From: Alisma plantago-aquatica
Taxonomy: Eukaryota > Streptophyta > Magnoliopsida > Alismatales > Alismataceae
Direction of reading: 5' to 3'
Assembly: GCA_963693085.1 (NCBI GenBank)
Contig: OY856409.1
Location: 302,460,058 to 302,524,057 of the forward strand
Length of the DNA: 64,000 nucleotides
Shown here: one piece after another, positions 24,929 through 36,054 of the stretch
Layout of the letters: each line of letters begins with the position of its first letter
Numbering within the stretch: the first letter of the stretch is position 1
The notes under the pieces: generated by a model
Told to the model about the DNA's origin: nothing
Database searches by the model: none
What the model saw: only the letters and a program-made list of their open reading frames with translations
Program-made: the position numbers and the translations under genes

Positions 24929-26101
24929 AGATAGAAAGAAAAATACTTTGATTAAATAAAGAATAAATTTATGACCCGAAATTTCTCTGTACAAAAACTG
25001 TCCAGCACTCCCGTATCGAGCGACACATTAGTTTCAGAAGCGAATCCTTGTACCCGATATAAGAGGTGGGTATCGCCCGATTCGTCAAAAGGTCGAGCAC
25101 GCGATAATGATAAGGCGGTAAGGCGATGAACGCGTGTTAGGTCTGTCGCTTAAAATGGGCGTGTCGGGCGGTACGAGGACGATAGGATAATATGCCCGAT
25201 ACAGTCCTCTTGAAAGAAAAGCAGTGTGTCGCCCGATAGAAAAAACATGCGAGGTGATGCAAAAATGGGTGACACGGCTATCGCCTGACACAGTGTATTT
25301 GACATAGGTATGTTGCGCGACATCCATATCGGGCGATATAAAACTGCTCAGCATAGGAGTCGTAAGGCCGAAAGGCGACTTGCTAAAAGAAAGAAACGTG
25401 TCGGGAGACACAGTTTGCCGAGTGATACCTTGCTGTGATCTGAACTACCGCACGATACGAGAGAGATGCAGTCTTGCACGACACGGGAGCGGAAACACAA
25501 GTTCTTTAGCATGATATGGGAGCATGGAAAATAGTAAGGCAAGGAGCCCGACACGGTAAAAACTCACCTCTTTATATAACAAACTCAACAGTAAAACCGG
25601 GGCGCGCGTCGGTCGTTAAGGCAACTCGTAAGCCAGCAAGCCCAACCGTCGGCTCGACCGTTGCACTCCACAAAGTCCCATCACCCGATATGGGTGTTCA
25701 CATAGTGCCGGTTGGGTTGCCTCCCACTTCAGCATGAAAACAAGACGGTTTAAATTGCGGCTGACAGGTAAAACATCATTGGCCTAAGAATAAGCTCCCG
25801 GCCTCAGATGGTATTACCCATCCTGACTAATAAAACTAGGGCGGTGGCCCATAAAACACAAGAGTCAGCGTATGTGGCGCATGCACTGACTCGGGCCTTA
25901 TTACAGTCAAAATGTTTGTAATGTTTATTTTGCAGGAAAGTAAATTGCATGCTATTCTAGGAAAGAAAAAAAACGAGCTCGGGTTGCCTCCCGAGAAGCG
26001 TTGTAGTTTTCGTCTCCAGCTTGACGGCTCCAGCCTTTCCACTCCTTATCCGCTAACATCATCCATCCATCTCTTGCAGCCCGATTTCCGTCTTCTCTTG
26101 A
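24929..26101. other. Non-coding interior of the retrotransposon
   Basis: No reverse transcriptase, protease or integrase motif on either strand. It holds two copies of the motif GGGAGGCAACCC (minus strand, near 25715 and 25985) and a cluster of TCGGGCG/CGCCCGA words (25010-25540) like those in the LTRs. On the minus strand a pyrimidine stretch ending TCTTACAG lies directly before the ATG of the next ORF and would serve as a splice acceptor. Confidence 0.55.
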
Positions 26102-27729
26102 TCACATCCCTGCCTTCTTTGCAGTTTCGGTGTTGGACGGTATTTTCCCTGAGGGATTCTTCATTAACTCAGCCATTTGAGCTAATTGCTGTTCCATCTG
26201 GCATTGGTGCGTCTGCATGTCCGCCATTTGCACCTACAATGAGTTCAAAACACCAGAACTTGATAACGCGCTCTGCACCAACTGGTTGTTAATTGTGTCC
26301 TGCCTTTTCACAAAATCAAACAACTGTCCCACCACATCTTCTTGGTTCGAAGCCATGTCATGTCCTTGCTCTCTGGGTGATCCTTGATACTTAGCTTGCC
26401 CCTGAAAACCTCCTTTGTTCGGCTGGAAGGGGGTGATTTTGATGTATTGACTTGGCCCTCCCCTCTCTCAAAAGCTTGGGGCGCCCTAGTGGAGTTATGC
26501 AGCTGATGAGAATTCTCAGCTGCCTCCTTGTTGCCATAGCTTGAAACCAGGGTGGTCTGGTCTTTTGAAATTTACAAAAGAGACTTTTTCAGTTTCTTCG
26601 ACCTCAGACTCAGTGTCGCTTGATGCTTCTGGTCGAGTGTAAATGCAATTATCTATCCCATGACCGCCTTCTCCACATGTTACACATTTCATTACTTTTT
26701 CCACCTTCTTCTTCCCTTTCGCGCCGGATTCCCTCAGCTGCTTTACATCCGTGGCTATTTTTTGAATTTGAGAAGTGATGGTCTCTAGAGACTTGGACTC
26801 AAGAGAGGACCCTTCACCGACCTTTTTCGCCTGTCCTCTGTCAGATCTATCATATTCAGTGCCGGCTTGCAGCTCGGCCATATTTTTGATGATCCTTTCA
26901 GACTTGCTCGACTTTTTCCCTAAGAAGTCACTTCCTGCTGCCGCATTCAGTGACACCCGTTCATCAGGAGTCAGGCCATTGTAGAAGGTGGTGACAAGGA
27001 AGCCCTTGTTCTAATTATGATGGGGGCAATCCCTCAGGTACTCTTGGAACCGCTCTCAGGCATCGTGGAGGCTTTCGTTTGGCTTTTACGTAAAGGAGGT
27101 TATTTTCTGCTGGGTTCTGAACATTCTCTCGGTGGGGTAAAACTTATTTACAAAGGCTTTAGCTAACGCCCCCACCCATTCAAGGATCGGTGGGGTAACC
27201 TGAGGTACCAAGATAGTGCTTTGTCCTCTAGTGAAAATATGAAGCCTTTGCAATATATAACCTCCTGGGGGACCCCCCGCATCTTTATTGTGTCACATAT
27301 GTTCTTGAAGGCATCGAGGTGGTGGTAGGGGTTGTCATTTTTCGAACTTCCCCTGAAGCTTTTCTTCTGGATCATAGAGATCACAGAAGGCTTAAGCTCA
27401 AAATTGGCTACGTTGAATCGCGGGGTGATGACGGGACATCTGGAGTTGTTGGCTTTTGTTGATGCCAACTCTCTCTACGTCTTTTCTTCCTCATCGGAGT
27501 CGTCACTGTCGTCGTCTCGTCGGTTATGTCCCTGATCTTGATTTCTCCGGTTTCAATGGCGGTGGCGACGCCTAGCTCGAGGGTGTTCTTCCTCAGAGTG
27601 TTCTGATTCCTGATCTTCGAGCTGGTTATTGCCATCATAGCGGTCGTTGCTATCTGGTGGAGGTGATTCATGCCCAAATCTTCCTTGCTGTTCCCCTTCA
27701 GAGTGTTGTGGGTTGACTCGGGGAGGCAT
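26102..27729 (-). pseudogene. gag: Retrotransposon gag, decayed
   Basis: Capsid/nucleocapsid protein. An ATG at 27729 (MPPRVN) opens an acidic/Arg-rich N-terminus. Then come the retrotransposon gag domain (KNDNPYHHLDAFKNICDTIK, FSLEDKALSWYL; about 27300-27400), a CCHC zinc knuckle CVTCGEGGHGIDNC (about 26650-26695) and a Gln/Met-rich helix ending near PSNTE (26130-26220). It is broken by in-frame stops at 27553 (TGA) and 27475 (TAG), a frameshift near 27163-27195 and further stops/frameshifts at ~26990, 26460-26520 and 26230. Coding resemblance stops just after PSNTE, where Athila-like elements continue toward protease and pol; here pol is missing. The domain order is clear although the gene is dead. 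Confidence 0.8.
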
Positions 27730-27987
27730 ATCATTGATAGTTGTACTTGATTGGACAGTTGAGTGGCGTTGGAACTCGGGGAAGCAGACTACTGTTCTTC
27801 AGGGTTCCTGAAACGGCACAAAAAATCAAGTTTAGGAAATTGAATTTTTACTTTTAAAAGATTAACAGTAAGAAAAAAGAAAAAAAAAAGAAAAAGAGAA
27901 AGAGTACTGTCAGACTCATTTCTGAGTTTGAGGCACATGAGTGTAGTTAGTGGATTTGGGTTCGTCTACAGTACCGTTTTTGCCTTG
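27730..27987 (-). other. Leader between PBS and gag
   Basis: About 260 bp with a pyrimidine tract on the element strand (plus-strand purine run 27870-27905). It would be the RNA leader carrying packaging signals; none can be identified by reading. Confidence 0.4.
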
Positions 27988-28005
27988 TCCCCGGCAACAG
28001 CGCCA
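27988..28005 (-). other. Primer binding site
   Basis: Minus strand TGGCGCTGTTGCCGGGGA, a few bases after the 5' LTR end. It differs by one base from the TGGCGCC... site complementary to the 3' end of tRNA-Asp that is used by Athila-type elements. It fixes the orientation of the element. Confidence 0.85.
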
Positions 28006-28011
28006 ATAAAT

Positions 28012-29799
28012 TGACCGGCCTAAATCACACGTCCAAAAGTGGAGGCGGATTTGAGGTAGTCGAGCTTTTACATTTATAAACCCGAATCCTTCTAAGCCCC
28101 CGCAACTTTGTTTACGGGGTCGAAGTAGATATACGGGGTCGAACACAGGGATAAGGGGGGTAGTGTTGAGAACCTAGAATCGACACGCTACACTCTGGCA
28201 GGTATAAAGAGATAATAAATTTCCCAAAAGGGAAACAACAAGATGTCACAAACAAAACAAGAAAACGATCTCCAACTGGAGCTACTAGAGAGATTTAAGG
28301 TTTTTAGTCATTTAGCAATTTTTAGGGCTTTTCATGCAACAGAAATAGAAAGATAAAACTAGAGCTAGAGCGAGGTATGAAGGATAAGACTCCAGTAAAA
28401 CAAGCGGTAGTAGAAACACCCTGTATCTCTCCTCTCAGAGCGGGTACCTCTAACCAAGCATCAACACCCCTCTCGAGGTTGCTGGACTCAAGTTAGAGTG
28501 GAATGTTACTGAAACAACTCCGTTCCAGGTACTCTCATACTCCATAATCGGGCCAAACACTAGAGACACAACACAACTCTCGAAGTTGTTGCAATGGGAA
28601 AACACGGTTCGGTACTAATCGAAACGCGATCCAAACATGCAAGCTAGAGTTCAGATATCAAACATAGTAGCCATCCAACATATGTACCAAGCATAGAGAA
28701 ACAAGTAATTAAGGTATTCTCTTTCCATAAACATTAAAGGTCTTAATTACAAGGCGTGAATAAAGAATTAAATAACAGAATTTAAAGATAGATGTCGCCT
28801 TCTTGATGTATAAGGTCGACAGGGTACTGCGGCTCTCCAGCCCGATATCGGTCAGGAGCCTAGCCCAATACAGTAGTGTCGGGCGGCACACCCTCTTGGG
28901 TGGTACGCTTGACAACCGACTGTATCGCTCAAGGACCCTGGCCGATACGCTCATGTCGGGTGGCGCACCCTCTCGGGCGGCACACATGACGGGCGAAGCG
29001 TTCCGGGTTCGATATCTTGTCGGGCTTGGAGCGACACATTCTACCGTCAGACACTGGTGTCGGGCGCTCATGTCGCTTATCAACGTTGGCCTATATCGGC
29101 CCGCAGTGTCACCTGGGACGGTCCTAAGTGAACCAACCCCTCCCTCTCGGGACGAGGAAGAGCTCACCTAGAGTTGCCCAACACGACCAATGGGGCACGA
29201 TATTCTCGTAGTTCTTCCTCGAAGATCGCTCAAAGTTCCCAACTGTCCCCCCTTTTTCTTTTCGACTTCCTGTAGCTGCTATTTATAGGCAGCGGTTGGG
29301 GAAAGTTATGGTGCTCGAAGCGCCACGTATCCTCCTTATTCGCGGGTCGGTGGACGGCCGATACAGGTATCGCTCGATGCAGGGGTTTCGGCTATCGATT
29401 ACGTGATGGGTGGCGTGCCTGCCGGTGGGTGGCTTGTGTCGCCCGACAAGTTGGGCTGTCGGGCGAGCTTGGCTCCCTGTCGGGTAGAAGGTGTGTCATC
29501 TGTCGACTTCTTCTTGGATGACATCCCTTTGTCGTGCATCATTGTGTCGCTCCACCCTGTCGGGCAGAGGTTGTATCGGGCGTCAGGAAGGCCAAAATAG
29601 ACTTGGACTTATTTGTGGACCGAGACGGCCTTATTGCACCAAAATGAGGAGAAACTCTGCAAAAGATGGAAATATTGGATTAAGAGCATTGCTTGGCCAA
29701 TTATTGCGAAAGTACTAATAAAAGAGAGGAAAATAGCAGAAAAGGGCAGTTTTGATAACAGAATAAAGGGCAAAAACATCACAAAAATAGGTGTTATCA
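28012..29799 (-). repeat. 5' LTR of the nested retrotransposon
   Basis: 1,788 bp. In element orientation it starts TGATAACACC and ends GGCCGGTCA, directly followed by ATT and the PBS. It shares the TCGGGCG motif clusters. Several short insertions relative to the other LTR suggest the pair is not very young. Confidence 0.9.
29280..29287 (-). promoter_or_regulatory. LTR TATA box
   Basis: Minus strand CCTATAAATAGC, a strong plant TATA box, ~510 bp into the 5' LTR. Transcription would start ~30 bp further on (near 29250), giving a U3 of ~550 bp and a long R-U5. The copy in the other LTR is at 19480-19487. Confidence 0.6.
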
Positions 29800-29804
29800 C
29801 TTCC
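29800..29804. other. Target-site duplication, right
   Basis: CTTCC directly after the LTR end (gtgttatca|cttcc), matching the left copy. Arm sequence resumes with cattgcgtcattttgacg. Confidence 0.9.
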
Positions 29805-32800
29805 CATTGCGTCATTTTGACGTGGTTGATTTGATCGCTCTTAGCTGCTGGAGTCACATAGTGATTATCATTTACGGAATGGTGTCCATCGGCAAATCCC
29901 ACTGGTGTTAGGATACGTCAGCGATTGACCTGCTCGTACTTATTTCCAGGTTGCCCGCGTCTATAAGTCTCTGCCGACCACTCCCAACAGCTTTGTCGAA
30001 CAAAGCCTATATACAATTTGAAAGGTTACGGGTTGGTACCAGCAAGCTATTTACAGTATTAATAGATGCAAGGTGCTACGATCAGTAGTTATCTAGACGG
30101 CCCCTTAAGGTCCCATTTGGATGCTGCAATTCGTGGTGGTATTGTAATCTAGTATGGTATTTTAAGTACCACAATCGCAATGTTGTCGTTTGGAAACACT
30201 AGGAAGTATTTACAGAATTCCGATAGTCAAGCCTACGGGATTTGTCCCGTTCAATCACGACGCTCTTACAGTATATTTGCTTCATAGGATTCCGAGTAGG
30301 ACGGGACTTGAATTCTGCTACTATTCCTAATCCTACGTTTGTTTGCACAAAAACAACAGAAGGATAGTACCCCGACCATAAAGAGAGTCCTGATGGAAAC
30401 AGATTCAAAGTTCGGCCCTCCCCCCTAGTACTGCTGGCATGGTATACACACCTCAGGCCCAATCGCTCTCCCGACAGCTGGCCCTAGCTTTGGTTCTCCG
30501 CTTGCTACAACATCTGATTTTCTTGCCCTAGCTTCATCTTGGCTCAGCCCGCCCCTCCTTGTCTGCGGCAGGTGATGCTCATTCTCCTCCATTTCACGCT
30601 GTCGAGCTTAACCCTTCTCTGTTTATCTTATTCTATGACTCCGTCCATTTGTATGAAGCTTCTCTCATGGTCAACTCTAGGTCAGTTTCAACCTATTCAC
30701 GACGGGATGCTTCCACGGTTGTCAAGGCTAAATCGATCGGAATAGTGTCGTTGATCACTTCAAATTTTATACTAAGGAAGCGTGTGTTCAGATGCTCATC
30801 AGCCAGGTATGGTGTAGTGGTAAATTTTTGCTTTTTTATAGTACTCCAATTCGTTAAGTTTCAATTAATGATGGTATACGATATTACACCTAGGCCCGAT
30901 TTGGCCGCTTGCATTGTAAATCCCGGTAATCTGGTAGTAGGCATCATTATTTTTGTGGTGGAATGACGGATGAGACGTACATGGCATGTGGACATCATAG
31001 TGAATCTGCTGAGAAAAAAGATGAAACGGGGCAAGAGATCAGACAGGAGACGAACTTTGTCAATACCCCTCATTTCGGCGTGCCAGAAGATGGCCGCCAT
31101 TATCATAACGTTGATTACGGAACGGTAGTTATGAGTCCCAATTATAACGTGATGGGACTTCGATAACTATGTAAATTACCAGGATTTAAGAATTGTGCAG
31201 CCAAATTAGGCCTAAGAAACTTTTTAACATTGCTGCATCCGCCACAATGATGCAAATTTGGTCTAGAGAACGTTTCAATATTACGGCTCTTTGCAAAGCT
31301 ATGCGTTATCTAAATCAAAATTCATAAGGTAACTTTTTTTTAGAGAAGTCATCAATTTACATATCAATGAGTTTTAAACAATGATAGATGGCTTGTACAC
31401 AGCAAGTTGGGCGTAAGCTTTTAATTTGACATTGTTAAATGATTTGTGGTTATTTACATCCAGATTTAATTGCGCCAGATTAAGCTGGGATTATTCATGG
31501 TAAAGAAGTATATCAAGAAGGAGACGGAGTGCCAATAACACGTGTGAACTAACAACGAAAGCAAGGATAGAAATCCTTTCCAATTGTACATCCAAACATA
31601 GGATGGAAAACTTAAGCTCGTATCCCTTACGTGTACCATCCTAGATATTTTAATGATGTATCCCATCATAATCCTTTCCTTTAAACCAAACATGCACTTA
31701 AAGTATGCCATATTTATCGTGATTTTTGAATGTCGAAAGGCACATACGTGAGGATTTAGGCCCTAACCTCCCTGATACCCGTGACACCTATCACTGCCTG
31801 CCTCATCTGATCCATCTCCCCCTACCATCTCCTCCTTCTCCGCCTCTCTTCTTTCACCCACCGTCCTTCTTCTTTCTCCGTTGATCTTTGGGGTGTTCGT
31901 GCTCGCTGTGATTTGGGATCCCAGCAATGATGGAACTTGGTGGCTCATCGGTGACCTGCGCTGCTCCTGGACCGAAGTCAACTTCCCGTTGAGCAAGTAT
32001 TTTCTGTCCTGCTTCTCACCTTCTTAGCCTACGTCAACATAGAATCATCAAGAGCATGCTGGACCCACTGACCAAGCTCGGAGGGGGTTCACCTCCTTTA
32101 CCAATGACCAACTTGCTCAATCACTCTGTCAGTTTTGAGTTGACAACTGGATCGCTCCAGCCGAAAATGCCCTGAAGAGGGTCGTCAAAGGCAGTGGAGG
32201 ATGGGCTATGCTTTGATGGTTCTGACGACTGGGGTGGTTGGGATGGGTGTATTGGCGATGTTTTTTCATAATTTCTTTTATCCAAATGAAGTAATGAAAA
32301 ACTACTACTTTGTTAATCGGGCAGTTGGAATCCCGTAATTCATTAACTACTGTAGTAGTTAAAAAGGGCTCACCCAAACGACCATCTGGTAGGCAACTCT
32401 CTAATCTTCTCATGATCGTTTTCAGTCTGCTCGCCCTCTAGGTCCTAGCGGCTATGTTTTTGCGGCGCCTAGAGTAAAGTAAGCAAGACACCTCCCTTGA
32501 GAGTCACAGCCCGAGTCCTAGCATAGAATAGGAACAAATTTTGTGCTACCCACCGTGTTGCTGCTTATGGAACCTTCTTCCAAGGCCACCATTGTTTCCG
32601 CTATTTCTGATTGATCACTCATTTCCACTAAATCTTTAAATTTTGCATCTAACTGTCGATTTCATAGATTTTCTGTAGCAAGTTCTTTTTTTGTCTTGCG
32701 ATTCTATGGCTTTTGTGTGTGGCGTTGTTGTTTATCAATACATATGTTAGGATTGTTTAGTGTTGTGCCCGAACATGTCTCTGTAGTGGTAAATTCTATA

Positions 32801-33214
32801 GATCTAATTATTATATGTTTACTTTTACACGTGCATCATGTAAGATGCGTTCTTATTATCTTATTCACAATTAGCATGATATCTCTGTTAGAGTTCATGG
32901 ATTGAACTTTATGACGTCTAAAATAAGGCCTATTTCTATGTGTTCTTAGTCTGTTAAAAGTTATATTTTGGTTGCCGGTATCATGTATGTGATGAATTTG
33001 TTGTATTTTAATTGTCACTTCTATTCTTATTGAATAGTTAGTACTCGATGCATACTTGAGTATGTATCTGGCATAATCTTCATGAACCCCATTCAATGCT
33101 GACTAAGAATTTTAGTTTTTGATTCAACATTTAGATAATTGGAAGTTCCATCTTCTATGCATAAAAGAAATCTCGGCCTTTTCAGAAATGTTTTGGGGCC
33201 ATTAGGTGCAAGTC

Positions 33215-36054
33215 ACAACACCACCACAACCCCAAGCACCACCATCAACCCACAACACCACCACAACCCCAAGCACCACCATCAACCCACATCACCACCA
33301 CAACACCACCAACCACCATCATTCAACACCAAATACAATAGCAAGACCCAATGACCCATGCTCGTGCTCCATACATCCTCCATACCAACACCCCCACCTC
33401 CAAACAAGCAACCACCATCCATCAACAACAGCCCACACATTCAGCCACCACCACCACCTGACCATCAGCACTCCCAACCACCAGCCAACACCATGACCAC
33501 CAACCAACAACACCTGCACTCCCACCCATCGGTCGCCATCAGCAGCCAACAACACCAAGCACAACAACAAGTTGTTGCTTCCACCACCTGTACATAATGA
33601 GACAGTACTAGAACCAAGTACAAAAAAGAAAAGATCAATCAGCCATACCTAGATGCATTTAGCCGCAATTGTTGTGCATCTTCATTGAAAGCACCTACAG
33701 TTCAAAAAAAGATGTGGGAGCAGATTAGTAATAATACTATAGTAGAAGATACCATTAAATCAAGATATAGTAAAGATCTACACAAATCATACCTAGATTA
33801 ACATGAGAATCATCTCTTTCTTTCTCTCCATTGGCAATTAGCAATTAGCAATTAGCAAGTACCAAGTGACCTCAATTAGAGCATATTAGAAACATTAAAC
33901 ACTATAATATATTAAGAAGTGAAAGTCAATCATACCTAGAATAGGATATTGAACAGGAGATTGAAGAGACCCACTAGTAGAGTTCAAAGAGGCTGCAAAC
34001 ATTAACAATTAACGGTCAAACAAAATTAACAAGATGATGCCGATGTCTTAAGATGAAAGGTGTGCATAAACATAGAGTGCTAAAGGTGTGTCACATAGGA
34101 CTAGAGGTGCCAATAAAAATAGACTCAAATTATAAACCTAGCCAGAGCCAGCAGGAGCTGTTCCCCTCATCTATTTTCTTTTACAGGGGAAAAAGGAAAC
34201 ACCCAACATGTGCACCTGACTCCATGGCCCAAAATCCATGACCGAGTTGCAAGAACAGACAGAACAACTCAAATTCTTTCAAGTGAGCAAACATCAAATG
34301 AGATGGAAGCCAAGGATAATAGTGGAACAAATAATATACATAACCCATCAGGGGAGAAACCAAACAACTAAACAAACATATACAAAATTCAACCCACAAA
34401 AAAATTAATTAACTAATAGATTGTTCATTAATTTTTCATAGCCATCTAAAACTGAGCCCTGAGATCAACACCCCAGTAACATAGTGTGTGATGTGAAGTA
34501 CACCCATGCTACCATTCACATATGAGGTATTAGCAAGGCTAGGTTTACCACAATGTTTGCTGAATTCGATATAGAAGGATTAGAAGAAACTAAAACATTA
34601 TATATAACCAATCTGAACAATGGACCGAATAACAACTACAAGCATACACATAACTTTAAACAAAAATCATCTTATAATTAATTTGTTCATTCGTTTTCAC
34701 AGCCATTGAACACGGGACCTTGAAACCAACAATGGAATAAGAAGAATATATAATGAATTTCATATACAAAACCCAAAAAGGACATTCAAAGGTTTAAAAA
34801 CACACCCCACATAATTACAACAAAAAATCTACAAAAACAAAAACAAAAACAATATTTCCTCACAATACACAGCCAGATAAACATCTCCTAATCCCATAAC
34901 AATCCACCTTTTGGATGTACCATTTGGGTTTGTGTATGTAGCCAACATGCTACTAGCACCAATATCTTCGAAGTCGGCCGAAGAGGATTATGGGTGGTGA
35001 GGTGATGGGTCGCGTGTGACTGAAGTGAGAAATAGGATGATGGTGATTGCAGGCGACATTAGCAATTCACAGCAGGGGAAGGCTTAGGATTACTGTACAT
35101 GGATTGGAAGGGTTGCAGATGGGAACAAAGAATGTTGCTAGGTGGTTGATCGGCCTGTATTAGGATAGAACATAGAAAAACTCAATTGTGGAGTCTGGAC
35201 AAACAAGACCATCACATCACATCCTGTCTTGTATTTGAAGCAACTACTCATGGCAAATTGGGCGATAGATAGCCTTGAGTTTCTCTTGTAGTTGAAGTAA
35301 CTACACAGGTCTGGGTATGGGGTGTTACTGGAGAGATTCGGTTGGTTATTGGAGAGGGAAAGGAGGTGGGAGTTGGAAAAAATTAGGGGGAAGGAGGAAG
35401 ACGAAGAGGATGTGTTGTTGGAGGAGATGATAGTGGAGAAGTTGGGGTCTGAACTAGACATCATGAACACAAACCCCAAGCAAAACCCCACCCCACCGCC
35501 CCGCTTAGACATCACCTTTCCCTTTTGTCCCCTCTCCTTCCCCCACTCGATGTCTCAATCAGCAGGAGGGGAAGTGTGGTGTGCGCCTGTAGAGACGAGA
35601 GGAGGAGGAGGATGACGAGAGGGGGAATCATAGTGGAAAGCAAGAGGATGAAGGGAAGCATTACCTGCTCGGCGAGGAGAAGAACACGATGCGTCGTCAC
35701 GAAATCGCCAGGAACCACCACCACCTTCACTGTCGAGTCGTCGAATCAGCTGGAGAGCTTTACGAGCCAGCAACCCCGATCTCTTCAACCCTCAAGAATG
35801 AGTAGCTGGATATTTGTCAGGGAAGATGGAGACGAGGGGAATCGAGATGGAGTGGGAGGAGATGGTAAACCCTAGCTAGCCCAGAGAGGAATGGGCATAG
35901 GATGGGGATCGACCTCGACCCGAAGAGAAGACGACCGGGAAGGAGAGGTGGAAAAAGACGACGATGATGCGAGGGAGACGAGGAGATGAACGGGGAGAGG
36001 GACGGGAGAGTCGGGGAGTCGGGGGAGAGTCAATGGGGGGAGTCGGGGTGGAAC
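33215..36054. repeat. Exon-fossil segment of unit copy 2
   Basis: Collinear with 9417-12239. Splice boundaries of fragments C (33649-33694), B (from 33793) and A (33936-33992) and the 5' donor at 35665 are all preserved. Differences are single substitutions, the extra 37-bp repeat (33214-33287) and the three-unit gcaatta tract. Confidence 0.75.

Larger units (their letters stand above)
18247..29799 (-). mobile_element. Nested Athila-like LTR retrotransposon lacking pol
   Basis: An 11.55-kb element with direct LTRs (18247-19982 and 28012-29799), TG...CA ends and a 5-bp target duplication CTTCC (18242-18246, 29800-29804). On the minus strand the order is 5' LTR, PBS (TGGCGCTGTTGCCGGGGA), gag, ~1.2 kb non-coding, a second long ORF, PPT, 3' LTR. 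The PBS type is that of tRNA-Asp-primed Athila-like Ty3/Gypsy elements, and the gag motifs agree. No reverse transcriptase, RNase H or integrase is visible, so it is non-autonomous. It sits in the right arm of unit copy 2, so it inserted after the arm existed. Confidence 0.85.
17811..33214. repeat. Right arm of giant inverted repeat, copy 2 (split)
   Basis: The arm runs 17811-18246, is interrupted by the LTR retrotransposon with duplicated CTTCC, and resumes at 29805 to the boundary at 33214. Unlike copy 1 it retains the segment at 30955-31327 that matches the left arm, so it shows the ancestral state at the filler site. Confidence 0.8.
12240..36054. repeat. 12.2-kb tandem unit, copy 2, split by a retrotransposon
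   Basis: This copy has the same order as copy 1 but is interrupted in its right arm by an LTR retrotransposon (18247-29799). Subtracting the insert and its duplicated target leaves about 12,257 bp, close to the 12,239 bp of copy 1. Its left arm has lost ~300 bp near 14650; its right arm keeps ~370 bp that copy 1 has replaced with filler. It ends where the third copy starts (tctcgcctcggcg at 36055). Confidence 0.85.

Noticed and set aside
25085..25411. 108-codon minus-strand frame in the retroelement interior
   Set aside because: Contains only the repeated TCGGGCG vocabulary and no pol motif; treated as non-coding.
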